From: Gemmatimonadaceae bacterium
GTDB taxonomy: Bacteria; Gemmatimonadota; Gemmatimonadetes; Gemmatimonadales; Gemmatimonadaceae
Direction: 5' to 3'
Assembly: GCA_019186945.1 (NCBI GenBank)
Contig: JABAQJ010000001.1
Coordinates: 1 to 64,000, forward strand
Length of the DNA stretch: 64,000 nucleotides
Positions 1 through 8,715 of this stretch are shown piece after piece. The notes beneath the pieces are model-generated. The model saw nothing but the letters and a program-made list of their open reading frames with translations, did no database searches and was not told the DNA's origin. Position 1 is the first letter of the stretch. Every line of letters begins with the position of its first letter. The position numbers were made by a program, and so were the translations under genes.

Positions 1-1049
1 CCATCGCCACCGCCGAACCGGAACAGATCCGACCCTTCGACGAAGAACGGACGCTTCTCCTGGAAGCGGGTCTCGAACGCCGTGAGATTGATTACCGCGG
101 GATCCACCTCAACCTGACCGAAGTCCGGGTTAACGGTCGCGTTGATGGTAACGTTCGAAGTGGGGAGATACTTCAGGTCAACGCCGAATCCCGCGTTGTG
201 GAGAGAGCCGTCCCGATAGGGATTGGCGAACCCGACGGAGGTGTCCTGGGACGGCGTCCTGTAGTCCGCCCTCCCCAGCGTGTATGGCACGATTTCCAGC
301 TTCTGACTCGCTGCCGTGATCCCCTCGATTCCGTCCAGGTGGCCATAGCGAGGAACGCCGCCGCGCTCCAGTCGAGGAGTGAACGCGAAGAACACCTGCT
401 CGTTCTTGCGCGCAATCCGACGATCGATCTGTAAGCCCCATTCCTGCTTCCCTTCTCGACTGAAGCGAAGCTGAGAGAGCGGGATCCGCATTTCGACCGT
501 CCAGCCAGCCGAATCGACGGAGACCTTGTGCTCCCATACCGGATCCCAAGTGTCGTCGCCCCCGAACGTATTGCTCCCGGTCATGATCTCGTCGCCCACA
601 ACACCCGCCGGATTGACGGAAAAACGCGACGCAGTTTGGTGATCGTGGTAGCCGTCGAACGCGATCGAGAACCAGTCGGAATCGAAGAGTTCCGAGTCTC
701 GGCGGCCGAGTCGAGCGCGGATCTCTCCTCGGTCATGCAGCCTGGCACCGACGTAGATCGCTCTATCGTCGTACAGGATGCGAACTTCAGTGGCTTCCGA
801 TGCCGGTTGCCCCTCTTCCGGATCCATCTGCGTAAAGCGCGTGATGGGCGGCGCTGACTGCCAGACAGCTTCGCTGAGGTGCCCGTCGATGGCAACCGGA
901 GAGTCCGTCCGGATGGCGACCGCACGTGTTGCCGAATCGTGTGCGGCAGCACGTGGTGGAACGCTCAGCTTGGCAGACTGCCCATTTTGGGCCAGCAGGC
1001 CACTTGGGAGAAATGCGACAGCAACGGTAGAAATGACGAAAACGCGCAC
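1..1049 (-). CDS. DUF5916 family outer-membrane protein with CBM9-like N-terminus (partial)
   Basis: The 5' part (about 349 codons) of a minus-strand gene that runs off the left edge. A GTG start at 1049 gives a clear signal peptide (starts MRVFVISTVAVAFLP, ends near LLAQ), with AAGGA about 11 bases upstream. The mature part first resembles the carbohydrate-binding-9-like beta-sandwich (IDGHLSEAVWQ, ILYDDRAIYVGARLHD, WTVEMRIPLSQLRFS) and then enters the DUF5916 region (NPDFGQVEVDPAVINLTAFE, EKRPFFVEG), which in this family leads into a C-terminal beta-barrel, here outside the window. Members are predicted outer-membrane proteins; no reaction is established. The start codon is inferred from the signal peptide because no ATG lies in frame nearby. 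Confidence 0.85.
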   Translation of the reverse strand, partial: MRVFVISTVAVAFLPSGLLAQNGQSAKLSVPPRAAAHDSATRAVAIRTDSPVAIDGHLSEAVWQSAPPITRFTQMDPEEGQPASEATEVRILYDDRAIYVGARLHDRGEIRARLGRRDSELFDSDWFSIAFDGYHDHQTASRFSVNPAGVVGDEIMTGSNTFGGDDTWDPVWEHKVSVDSAGWTVEMRIPLSQLRFSREGKQEWGLQIDRRIARKNEQVFFAFTPRLERGGVPRYGHLDGIEGITAASQKLEIVPYTLGRADYRTPSQDTSVGFANPYRDGSLHNAGFGVDLKYLPTSNVTINATVNPDFGQVEVDPAVINLTAFETRFQEKRPFFVEGSDLFRFGGGD

Positions 1050-1449
1050 GACGGCCTGATTCCTTGGTCGGAGTGCCGCTTGAGCCGGACTGGTACAGCC
1101 TGGCTGCTGGCGGCAACGGTAATACTAATCGCACAACCCCCCACTTCCGTTGACTCGCCAATGCTGGACTTGCGTGTCGTTAGTCCGTGGAAGTCCTGCG
1201 CGGTCACGAAAGGTGGGCTCCTCGACCAGGTTTGCCGGTCAATCGTACCACGAACGACGCGCCGCAGCGCGTTTGACGTCTCGACGGCCCGAATGTTCAG
1301 GGTGTCGACAGAAGGACTCTGAAGTTCGCGCATGGCCGGCCACGCAAAGCCCCGCTCGCGCCTCGCGAGCAGAGACCCTCGTGAGCAGGGACGGAGCCGA
1401 GCGCCGAACCGCGGCCGCGTCCATCGCAGCCGCGCCGGAAGCAGGATGT
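1050..1449. other. Intergenic region upstream of the DUF5916 gene
   Basis: About 400 bases between the start of the DUF5916 gene and the end of the next minus-strand gene. I see no convincing coding frame, RNA gene or strong hairpin. It should contain the promoter of the DUF5916 gene, but no clear -35/-10 pair stands out. Confidence 0.4.
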
Positions 1450-2100
1450 CTACTTCATCCAGGTCTCGCCAAGAGCAAGAAACCCTCCGCCAGGAATGGA
1501 AACGCCGGGAGCAGGCTTCCCATTGACGAGCACCTGTGACCTCCCGGCAGGAATCTGAACGAAGGTAAGCCCGAACGGATTGGGTGGGCGCGTGCCCGGC
1601 ATGAAGTCAACGAGAGACGGAGTTCCCAGATCCTGCCACACCAACTCGACAGTGTACTTGTCCGATTTACAGGTCTCCCTGCGTTCGGCTGTTCCGTCAC
1701 CAGCTGTCGTCACCGTCGCACCGGAGACCGGCGTAAACGGCCGTTCGACGTACGACTTGTTGTACGTGCCAAGTACGTCCCTGGTGAGATAGTCGAACAA
1801 TTTCTGGTTGTCGAAGATCGCGATCCGTAGCGCGCCGGGCGTCTTCTCGTCTCCGGTAGTGACGTAGCACACGTGGCCCGGACCGACCGGGCTCCAGTGA
1901 ATTCGCCAGAAGCTGATCTGCGTGACGGTCGTGCCGCCCGGCTTGTCCAACAGACGTATGCCGGGGTTTTCTCCCGTAAGCATCACCTTCCCTGGTCGTG
2001 TGGGTGCCGGACTTGGCGGAGCAGTCGGTGTCTGGGCTCCGGACCGTGCAGAGACCGCGACGATAAGCGCCGCAGCAACGATAGATCGACGGACGATCAT
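1450..2100 (-). CDS. Secreted protein of unknown function
   Basis: A 216-residue protein that I do not recognise. ATG 2100 is preceded by a good GGAGG ribosome-binding site and begins a classical signal peptide (MIVRRSIVAAALIVAV, cleavage near SGAQ), so it was preferred over a longer upstream frame. The mature protein opens with a Pro/Thr-rich linker and then a compact beta-rich region with only two cysteines (HVCYVTTGDE and RRETCKSDKY), which could form a disulfide. There is no membrane segment after the signal. It stands alone between a divergently placed cupin gene and the DUF5916 gene. Function unknown. Confidence 0.65.
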   Translation of the reverse strand: MIVRRSIVAAALIVAVSARSGAQTPTAPPSPAPTRPGKVMLTGENPGIRLLDKPGGTTVTQISFWRIHWSPVGPGHVCYVTTGDEKTPGALRIAIFDNQKLFDYLTRDVLGTYNKSYVERPFTPVSGATVTTAGDGTAERRETCKSDKYTVELVWQDLGTPSLVDFMPGTRPPNPFGLTFVQIPAGRSQVLVNGKPAPGVSIPGGGFLALGETWMK

Positions 2101-2465
2101 CGAACCTCCAGTGTGGGGGGATGTTTCCTGTGAGGCGGAACGTGCTTTCGACGCGCTGCCTGGCAGAGGTTCTGTTCCGAACCTCGACTGGCGGCACGAC
2201 GGTTTGGGACTGACTCGACGCATCGCGGCGAACATAGCACCGATTCCAGGTATTCGCAGTCATCCGGTTCGGCTCGCGCTGGACTCGCTTTCGCGATCCT
2301 GCGTTTCTCCGATGCGAGAGAGGCATCGTTCGAGCGTAGCACACGCGCGCCAGCTGCAACGCCGGCGCGGTCGCGAAATGCGCCACGGCACTACCCCGCG
2401 GATCGCCAGCGGCCTACGTTCGAGGAATCCCGGTTCTCGCTATCCTTCCACCCTTGGAGGCCCAG
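2101..2465. other. Divergent intergenic region
   Basis: About 365 bases between the divergent secreted-protein and cupin genes. It must hold both promoters. No tRNA, strong palindrome or convincing short gene was seen. Confidence 0.4.
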
Positions 2466-2870
2466 GTGTCAGACACCCCGCGGCTGCGCACCCATCCCAA
2501 GGACCGCTTGGCGGCTCCCGTTCAGCACATCGATCTCCCTGCCACGATTGCCACGCTACGCAAGGAGCCGCATGCCGCCGTGGCCGGACATCGGCAGATC
2601 GCCGTTTTTCGCTCGGGACCAGTTACGGTCCTGGCCTTTGCCTTCGAGCCTGGAGGCGTACTGAAGGAACACCAGGCGGACGGCGTCGTGACGATTCAGA
2701 CCCTGTCCGGGCATCTCCACGTGACCGCCGAGAATGCCGGATTTGATGTTCCGGCGGGACATGTGATTGCCTTGGCCCCCAGCGTACAGCACTCGGTGTC
2801 AGCAGCGGTTGAAAGCACCATGCTGCTCACGGTTTGCCTGGAATCCGGTAGCACTGGCAGGGCCGACTGA
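2466..2870 (+). CDS. Small cupin-domain protein
   Basis: A 134-residue single-domain cupin. The GTG at 2466 was chosen because GGAGG lies five bases before it; an in-frame TTG at 2454 overlaps that Shine-Dalgarno sequence. The two cupin motifs are recognisable: FAFEPGGVLKEHQADGVVTI (motif 1; the usual HxH is reduced to one His, with Glu before it) and later VPAGHVIALAPSVQHSV (motif 2, with His). Cupins of this size act as small-molecule binding or sensing proteins or as simple metal enzymes. The weakened metal site makes a specific reaction impossible to name. A small gene follows 51 bases downstream on the same strand and may be cotranscribed. Confidence 0.8.
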   Translation: MSDTPRLRTHPKDRLAAPVQHIDLPATIATLRKEPHAAVAGHRQIAVFRSGPVTVLAFAFEPGGVLKEHQADGVVTIQTLSGHLHVTAENAGFDVPAGHVIALAPSVQHSVSAAVESTMLLTVCLESGSTGRAD

Positions 2871-2921
2871 CCGAAAGCGGCTGGGCAAGAAACCCACTTC
2901 CGAGACCGGAGGAGCGGACGT

Positions 2922-3152
2922 ATGACGGATACATGGCTCACCACACTCATCACCGACACGCCACAAGCCGGCTTCGAGCTCGCGATCACGTTGAGCCGAC
3001 GCGGCGTCAAGTACACACAGCCGGATACCGACGTACTCAAGCGGCTGCGCCCGGAATATGCTGAGGACGCACACGCGCTGACGGCGGCATCCCAGGTGAT
3101 CGCCATCAACTTCCAAACCGTTGCGGCCGCCAACAACTACTGGCGGAAGTAA
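2922..3152 (+). CDS. Small cytoplasmic protein of unknown function
   Basis: A 76-residue protein with a good ribosome-binding site (CGGAGGAG, eight bases before the ATG). There is no signal peptide or membrane segment; it looks helical (EYAEDAHALTAASQVIAINF) and ends in Lys. I do not recognise the family. It follows the cupin gene by 51 bases on the same strand, suggesting a two-gene operon, and converges on the decarboxylase gene at 3234. Confidence 0.6.
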   Translation: MTDTWLTTLITDTPQAGFELAITLSRRGVKYTQPDTDVLKRLRPEYAEDAHALTAASQVIAINFQTVAAANNYWRK

Positions 3153-3233
3153 GCGTTCGGCTCTCGAACGGAACGACAAGGGAGGACTCGCGCGATCCCA
3201 AGGCGATCGTGTGCGGTTTCGTGCTGGCCATCA

Positions 3234-4697
3234 TCACAAAGGCGATCCTGTCGTGGCAAACCTTCCCGCGTCGGCGTCGGTCAGCAGTTCGGCAGTGACA
3301 CTCGTAAGATCCTCCACGCATGCTTCCGCTGCTGCCCGGCGCGTCCGGAAACTCAGGACGCACACCCGACCGAGGTAACGTTCGCCAACGGCGGCCCCAG
3401 TCATCATCACCCGACCGCGCTGGGTGACACGAGTCATCAGTGCCCGCGTTGCCGCGTTCTGCGCTTCCAGCGTGTCCAGCGCCGGGCTTTCCAGGTGAAA
3501 CGCGAACAGGGATAGCTGTGGCAATGCGTCCATTACGATGCCGGGGATTCGAGCCACTTGCTCCGCTGCCCATAGAGCCAGTTCGCGTTTTTCCGCCAGC
3601 GCTGCCCGGTAGCGTACGGCGCCGAACAGCTTCAGCGTAAGCCAGACGCGCAACCCCGGGAATCCTCGCGACAAGTCCGGACCGTACTGCGCCGGGTCGT
3701 AGAACTCGTCCTGGTTCTTGGGGAGATAGCCGGCAGTCGTCGAGTGCAGCGCCCGTAAAGCCTCGCCATCTCGCACCAGCAACGCACCGATCCCGTAGGG
3801 CATGAACATGCCCTTGTGCGGATCGAGCGTGAGTGAATCGGCACGTGGCAGGCCGCGGAGCAGCGGGCGCAACTCTGGTACCATGTGAAAGAACGCACCG
3901 TAAGCGCCGTCCACGTGGTGCCACAGGCCCTCGCTCGCGGACAGGTCAGCGATATCGTCGATCGGGTCAACTGCGCCGGTGTTGGTCGTACCCGCGGTGG
4001 AGAACACCATGAAGGGTTTCAGACCGGCCGAGCGGTCACTCGCGATTGCGCGCTCCAGATCGTGCACGCGCATGCGGAACTCGGCGTCGACGTCGATCGT
4101 CCTCACGCGATCGTGAGCAATCCCAGCCAGTCGAGCTGCCTTCGCGATGCTGTGGTGCGATTGCGACGACACATACAGCGTGCCCGACCGGATTTCGTTG
4201 CCCAGGTGCAGTTCTCGAGCGCAAGCGATGGCATTGAACATCGCCATCGAGCCGCCTGTGGTGAACAGTCCCCGCGCCTCGGAGGGGAACTCCATCCAGT
4301 CACGGAGCCAGTCGAGCGCGTTCGACTCGAGCTGAACCAGTGCTGGCGCGGCGCGCCAGACGCCCGTATACCGATTCGTCGAACTTGCGATGAAGTCCGC
4401 CAAGGCTGCGGGGAAGATGCCGCCTCCCGGGATGTAGGCTAAGTAGCCGGGCCCTGGTGTGGTGAACGAGCGAGGGATCCACTCGTCGAACAGCGGGTCG
4501 AGCAACGCATCGAGCGGCGTACCGTGTTCCGGCGCCGGCTCCCGCAGCGACCGGCAAAAGGCCTCGATGTCCGTGTAGTCCCCGCAGGACGCCATCGTGT
4601 TCAGATCGGCGAGATGCGCCACCGAGCGCGCCACGACAGTATTGCCCAGCGCCAGCATGTCCTCTGGCGACAAGTCCAGGTCTGCGAGATCCGGCAT
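3234..4697 (-). CDS. PLP-dependent group II amino-acid decarboxylase
   Basis: A 487-residue fold-type I PLP enzyme of the aromatic-L-amino-acid/glutamate/histidine decarboxylase group. The PLP lysine is in LDPHKGMFMP (Lys295). The aspartate that contacts the pyridine nitrogen is in HVDGAYG (Asp263), and TTGGSMAMFNAI (about 146-157) supplies the phosphate-binding loop. It removes the carboxyl group of an L-amino acid to give an amine and CO2; the substrate cannot be told from the sequence. ATG 4697 is the start that matches the family's usual N-terminus. The gene lies 64 bases downstream of a DHA2-type exporter on the same strand, so a decarboxylase/exporter pair is plausible. Confidence 0.88.
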   Translation of the reverse strand: MPDLADLDLSPEDMLALGNTVVARSVAHLADLNTMASCGDYTDIEAFCRSLREPAPEHGTPLDALLDPLFDEWIPRSFTTPGPGYLAYIPGGGIFPAALADFIASSTNRYTGVWRAAPALVQLESNALDWLRDWMEFPSEARGLFTTGGSMAMFNAIACARELHLGNEIRSGTLYVSSQSHHSIAKAARLAGIAHDRVRTIDVDAEFRMRVHDLERAIASDRSAGLKPFMVFSTAGTTNTGAVDPIDDIADLSASEGLWHHVDGAYGAFFHMVPELRPLLRGLPRADSLTLDPHKGMFMPYGIGALLVRDGEALRALHSTTAGYLPKNQDEFYDPAQYGPDLSRGFPGLRVWLTLKLFGAVRYRAALAEKRELALWAAEQVARIPGIVMDALPQLSLFAFHLESPALDTLEAQNAATRALMTRVTQRGRVMMTGAAVGERYLGRVCVLSFRTRRAAAEACVEDLTSVTAELLTDADAGRFATTGSPL

Positions 4698-4761
4698 TGC
4701 GTGATCGTTCACCTGCGTGTGCTCCAAGTTGTGGTTCGTGCATAACGAGAAACCGGCGATC

Positions 4762-6297
4762 TCACGACTGCCATTCCGCGTCGCGGCCGCTTCCGGGCGT
4801 GTCCGCGTCGCGCACCGCGAAATCCCGGCGGACGCCAACAATGGTAAGCAATACCAGCAGGGCGACCAACGTCAGTCCCTGATAAACGTGCACGGTGGCA
4901 GTCGTCATCGCGGCTCGCAGGAACGCCGCCAGCGTTCCGGGAATGGCGCCATCGTGCAGTGCACGAATTACCGCATCCATGTCCTTCGGCATCGTCACGC
5001 CCGGCGCCAGCGGCGCGGCCTCCAGGGCGCTCCGTATCGAGTGATTGAAGATCGCTCCAACCAGCACTGCTCCGAGGCTCATGCCAAGGTAACGAGAGAA
5101 CATGTTTGCGCCGGTCACCACACCGCGTCTGCGCCAGTCGACGTCCGATTGCAGCGCCACCAGCAGCGGTGTCGCGATCAAACCGAAACCGGCTCCAAGC
5201 ACCGCATGGATCAGGACGAGCCCGAGGACCGGCTGCGGTTGATGGGCGAGCGAGAACCGCAAGGTCGCCAGGAGCGCCAGCGAAGCACCGATCAGGGCCG
5301 TGTTGCGAAAACCGATACGCAGGTACAGTCGCCCGGATGCGCCGGAGGCGAGCGGCCAGCCTAACGAGGTAGACGCGAGCACCAGGCCGGCGGAAACAGC
5401 TCCCAGGCCGAGCACCGATTGACCGAACGTGGGCAGATAGGTATTCGGCCCCATCAGTACGATGCCCAGGCCCGCCGTGGCCAGGTTGCTCAGGGCCACA
5501 TTGCGGCGGCGCCAGAGCCACCCAGGCATCGTCGGTTCGGTCGCGTACCGCTCCACACGCCAGGCAGCCGCCAGTAACAACACCGCCAGCCCGAAGGAGG
5601 CCACGATCTGCCAGGAGGCCCACGGCCATGCCTGTCCGCCTTCCAGCAGACCGAAGAACAGCGATGCCGAACCCAGCAGGATCAGAAGAGCCCCCGTGAA
5701 GTCGATCTGATGCTCCTGCGGCTCGACCCTCTCGCGCAGGAAGCGCACCAGCAACAACAGAGCCACTGCGCCAAGCGGCAGGTTGATGAGGAAGATCCAG
5801 TGCCATGTCGCGTACTCGACGAAAGCGCCGCCGAGCGTGGGCCCAAGAATGGCCGCCACACCCCAGACGCTGGAAAGCCAACCCTGTATCGCCGCACGCT
5901 CCCGCACCGTGTACAGGTCGCCCACCAGCGTGGCGACCGTTGCCATGATGCCGCCGGCGCCCAGTCCCTGCAGACCGCGGAAGGCGATAAGGCTGGACAT
6001 GTTCCATGCCAGCGCACAGCAGGTGGAGCCAATCAGGAACGTCACCGTCCCGAACAGGAGGACCGGCCTGCGACCGTGCAGGTCAGCAAGCTTTCCATAA
6101 ATCGGGATGCAGACGGTTTGAAACAGCAGGTAGATGGAAAACACCCATCCGATCAGGGCGAAACCACCGAGATCGGCTGCAATATGAGGTACGGCGGTGG
6201 CGATGATCGTGCTGTCCATCGCTGCCAGCATCATGGTGAGCATCAGGGCGGCCAGAATCCAGCGCCGCTCGCCGCGGCCAATTGTCTGCTCCCTCAT
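4762..6297 (-). CDS. DHA2-family MFS transporter (EmrB/QacA type)
   Basis: A 511-residue major facilitator protein with about 14 hydrophobic segments, the size and layout of drug:H+ antiporter family 2. Diagnostic motifs are MDSTIIATAVPHIAADLGG in the first helix (the D1 motif of DHA2), YGKLADLHGRRPVLLFG (motif A, about 67-83) and VWGVAAILGPTLGGAF (motif C-like). It exports a substrate across the inner membrane in exchange for protons. It precedes the PLP decarboxylase by 64 bases and may export its product or precursor, which is inference only. The ribosome-binding site is weak. The gene diverges from the urea transporter. Confidence 0.9.
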   Translation of the reverse strand: MREQTIGRGERRWILAALMLTMMLAAMDSTIIATAVPHIAADLGGFALIGWVFSIYLLFQTVCIPIYGKLADLHGRRPVLLFGTVTFLIGSTCCALAWNMSSLIAFRGLQGLGAGGIMATVATLVGDLYTVRERAAIQGWLSSVWGVAAILGPTLGGAFVEYATWHWIFLINLPLGAVALLLLVRFLRERVEPQEHQIDFTGALLILLGSASLFFGLLEGGQAWPWASWQIVASFGLAVLLLAAAWRVERYATEPTMPGWLWRRRNVALSNLATAGLGIVLMGPNTYLPTFGQSVLGLGAVSAGLVLASTSLGWPLASGASGRLYLRIGFRNTALIGASLALLATLRFSLAHQPQPVLGLVLIHAVLGAGFGLIATPLLVALQSDVDWRRRGVVTGANMFSRYLGMSLGAVLVGAIFNHSIRSALEAAPLAPGVTMPKDMDAVIRALHDGAIPGTLAAFLRAAMTTATVHVYQGLTLVALLVLLTIVGVRRDFAVRDADTPGSGRDAEWQS

Positions 6298-6494
6298 GAT
6301 GCGCCGCCATGTGCCGCGCGGGCATTCCCGACCATGGTCATGCTGCTATTCTAACCGGACGCCCGACATCGGAGTGGCAACAGCTCCGGTACCGGTGGGC
6401 CAGATCCGCGTCGTGCGGCGTTAGGCAAAGCGTATGCGACCCTAACATCGCCAATGCCCGCCAACACCGTTCGAACAAGTTTTGGAGGAAATCG

Positions 6495-7391
6495 ATGACG
6501 AAGCGCTACCGGGGCAACCCTCTCGCGTCGCTCCTTCGTGGATTCGGCCAGATCATGCTCCAACAGAACGCCGTGGCCGGCGCACTTTTCCTTGCCGGAA
6601 TCGGAGTTGCATCCAGACCAATGGCCGTCGCCGGAATCGTTGGCGTGGTCGCCGGCATGACGACGGCTTGGATCCTTCGATTCGAGGCAAGTGACATTTC
6701 CCGGGGAATGTACGGCTTCAACGGTGCGCTGGTGGGAATCGGGATGGTCGCCTTTTTCGAGCCTGGAGTCGTGATCTTCCTGCTGATCGTGCTGGGCGGC
6801 GCCCTGTCTTCCATTCTGATGCACGCGATGCTCCGACGAGCAGATGTGCTTCCAGCGTACACAGCGCCATTCGTTCTCACGACGTGGGCGACGCTGGCCA
6901 TCGCCCACACTGCGCAGTTGCCGGGAGCTGTCGTCGAGGTGGCGCCGAACGGGCACGGCGACCTCTTCATCATGCTTCGCGGAATCGGTCAGGTCATGTT
7001 CCAGGATTCCTGGATTGCGGGAGCGATCTTCGTATTGGGTCTGCTCCTTTCGTCACGGCATTCAGCAGCGTGGGCTTTGATCGGTTCGACGGCCGGGCTC
7101 GTCGCTTCGCGTGGCCTGGGGTTTCCTGACCCACTGGCAACGGCTGGCCTCTTCGGGTTCAACGGCGCCCTGACAGGAATCGCGCTGGGGGACAAGTATC
7201 GGGCTGACGCAATGGCACCACTCTTGGGCATCCTCCTGTCGACCGTGTTGATTCGAGCATTTCAGGTGCTCGGGATTCCGGCTCTGACGGCGCCGTTCGT
7301 GCTATCGACCTGGATAGTCATCCTGATGCACCGTGCGGTGCATCGCGAGTCATCCCTTCCGCGCACTCAGCTTCGCGGCGACGCGACGTAG
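6495..7391 (+). CDS. Urea transporter (UT family)
   Basis: A 298-residue membrane protein with the internal duplication typical of urea channels. The two halves repeat the same three motifs: GFGQIMLQQN (17-26) with GIGQVMFQDS (163-172), GFNGALVG (74-81) with GFNGALTG (221-228), and TAPFVLTTW (123-131) with TAPFVLSTW (265-273). UT proteins let urea pass the inner membrane down its gradient. ATG 6495 is preceded by TTTGGAGGAAA, an ideal ribosome-binding site; the frame upstream is open but has no signal or homologous features. No urease genes lie in the window. An agmatinase-like gene at 61.5 kb could produce urea, but a link is speculative. Confidence 0.93.
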   Translation: MTKRYRGNPLASLLRGFGQIMLQQNAVAGALFLAGIGVASRPMAVAGIVGVVAGMTTAWILRFEASDISRGMYGFNGALVGIGMVAFFEPGVVIFLLIVLGGALSSILMHAMLRRADVLPAYTAPFVLTTWATLAIAHTAQLPGAVVEVAPNGHGDLFIMLRGIGQVMFQDSWIAGAIFVLGLLLSSRHSAAWALIGSTAGLVASRGLGFPDPLATAGLFGFNGALTGIALGDKYRADAMAPLLGILLSTVLIRAFQVLGIPALTAPFVLSTWIVILMHRAVHRESSLPRTQLRGDAT

Positions 7392-7504
7392 GCCCGGATG
7401 CAACCGGTCTTCGGTCTCGGCGCCAAGGCATCGAAGGCGCACCCGACCGAGGCTCGGCTGAAGCGCGTCCACACGCAGCGCATCCACGAAGTCAGGCAGT
7501 TCCA

Positions 7505-8101
7505 TCAGGCATGCGAACGCCTGTGTGAACCGTCGACGTCAACGTGCCCCCACATCAGCTTCCAGGCCAGCAGCAGGCTCATCGCAGCGCCGATCGCCAG
7601 GAGAGCATTCCCAGCGAGTTGCTGGTCGCCCAGCAGATAGTTGCTGCACAGTCTTTGCGGGGACACCAGGTACAGCCAGCCCAGACGGAACGCGGTGGCC
7701 GTCGCTTCCACGAGGAACACTCCGCGGACCACGAAACCGGCGCGCGGCCAGCTTACGGCGAGCGGCAAACCGAGCAGGACCGGCACGCTGGTGAACTTCG
7801 CCAGCTCCACCCACGGCACGTTCAGCGCCGAGTCCATCGTGCGCGGCAGCATCCAGATCATCGCCGCGAACGAGGCCAGCAGAAGCCCGCTGATGCCGCC
7901 GCGATTCCAGGCGTTCAGCACCTTGACCGCGCGGTCTGGCAGGAATGGACGCAGCCACCAGCCAACCAGCGCGAGCAACGGTATCTGGACCAGCATCTGC
8001 AACGTCAGCGTGGACTCGAGCGCGTGGCGCACAGGCGGGAGGGCGAGCGTCAACCACAGAATCGGCCCGGCCCATCTGACCACGGTCTGCAGCCGCGTCA
8101 T
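7505..8101 (-). CDS. Membrane protein of the heme-copper oxidase operon
   Basis: A 198-residue protein with about five or six hydrophobic segments and no soluble domain. Several membrane His and Trp residues are present (PVRHALEST, WKLMWGHVDVD). Its ATG overlaps the stop of the SCO gene (ATGA, 8098-8101), so it is the last gene of the oxidase operon. The position suggests a role in assembly or copper delivery, like CtaG-type membrane proteins, but I cannot confirm homology. The His-rich C-terminus (GHVDVDGSHRRSHA) may bind metal. Confidence 0.75.
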   Translation of the reverse strand: MTRLQTVVRWAGPILWLTLALPPVRHALESTLTLQMLVQIPLLALVGWWLRPFLPDRAVKVLNAWNRGGISGLLLASFAAMIWMLPRTMDSALNVPWVELAKFTSVPVLLGLPLAVSWPRAGFVVRGVFLVEATATAFRLGWLYLVSPQRLCSNYLLGDQQLAGNALLAIGAAMSLLLAWKLMWGHVDVDGSHRRSHA

Positions 8102-8715
8102 CGCGCCAGTCCCCGCAAGACGACCTGCTCGGCCTCTTGCGGCGAGTCCCAGTCCGCGATCGCGACCAGCCTCCCACGCGGATCGACGACGTTGATCGCA
8201 GCGTTATGCACGTATCCACCCAGCCCATCGGAGATCGCGGTTACGCCGAACCCTCGCATCAATGCCTCGAGTCCCGCTGTGTCCGTCGGGCGAGCCGCGA
8301 TCCATCCGGCTCCGCGATCCTTCGAGCGGCTCTGGTAGTCCGCCAGCTGCACCGGCCCGTCATGCGTCGGATCGAAGCTGATGCTCAACAGCAGAACCTT
8401 GCCGTCCGCGATCGGTCCGGCGAGCCGGTCCTGGAGCCGCGCGAATTCGTTGCCCTGGACGGAGCAGTACGTCAGGCAGCGCGTGTAGATGAAGTCCACC
8501 AGCAGCCAGCGACCACGAAGACTGGCAAGATCCACGGTCCGGCCCTGCGCAGTCTGCAGGAGCACGGGAGGCAGATCGCGCGGGTGCTCGCGCACTGCGA
8601 CTCGGCGCGCGGTCTCGGAAGTGAAGGCCCTGAACCCGTCGGTACTCGCGCTGAGTGCGGTGACACCCGCCGCGAGCACCAACAGACTAGCCAGCAGCGT
8701 CCGCAGTACTGACAC
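8098..8715 (-). CDS. SCO1/SenC-family copper chaperone
   Basis: A 205-residue thioredoxin-fold protein with an N-terminal membrane anchor (about residues 5-22). The copper-binding signature is intact: YTRCLTYC (Cys80, Cys84; CxxxC) and a distal His in YVHNAA (His170). SCO proteins carry copper to, or keep reduced, the CuA cysteines of oxidase subunit II; subunit II here does have a CuA site. The GTG start at 8715 lies inside the last 29 bases of subunit I, and the stop overlaps the next gene, so translation of the operon is tightly linked. Confidence 0.92.
   Translation of the reverse strand: MSVLRTLLASLLVLAAGVTALSASTDGFRAFTSETARRVAVREHPRDLPPVLLQTAQGRTVDLASLRGRWLLVDFIYTRCLTYCSVQGNEFARLQDRLAGPIADGKVLLLSISFDPTHDGPVQLADYQSRSKDRGAGWIAARPTDTAGLEALMRGFGVTAISDGLGGYVHNAAINVVDPRGRLVAIADWDSPQEAEQVVLRGLAR

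Noticed and set aside
3154-3171. CGTTCG-GCTCT-CGAACG hairpin after the small gene at 2922-3152
   Set aside because: The stem is only six base pairs and has no T-run, too weak to call a terminator.
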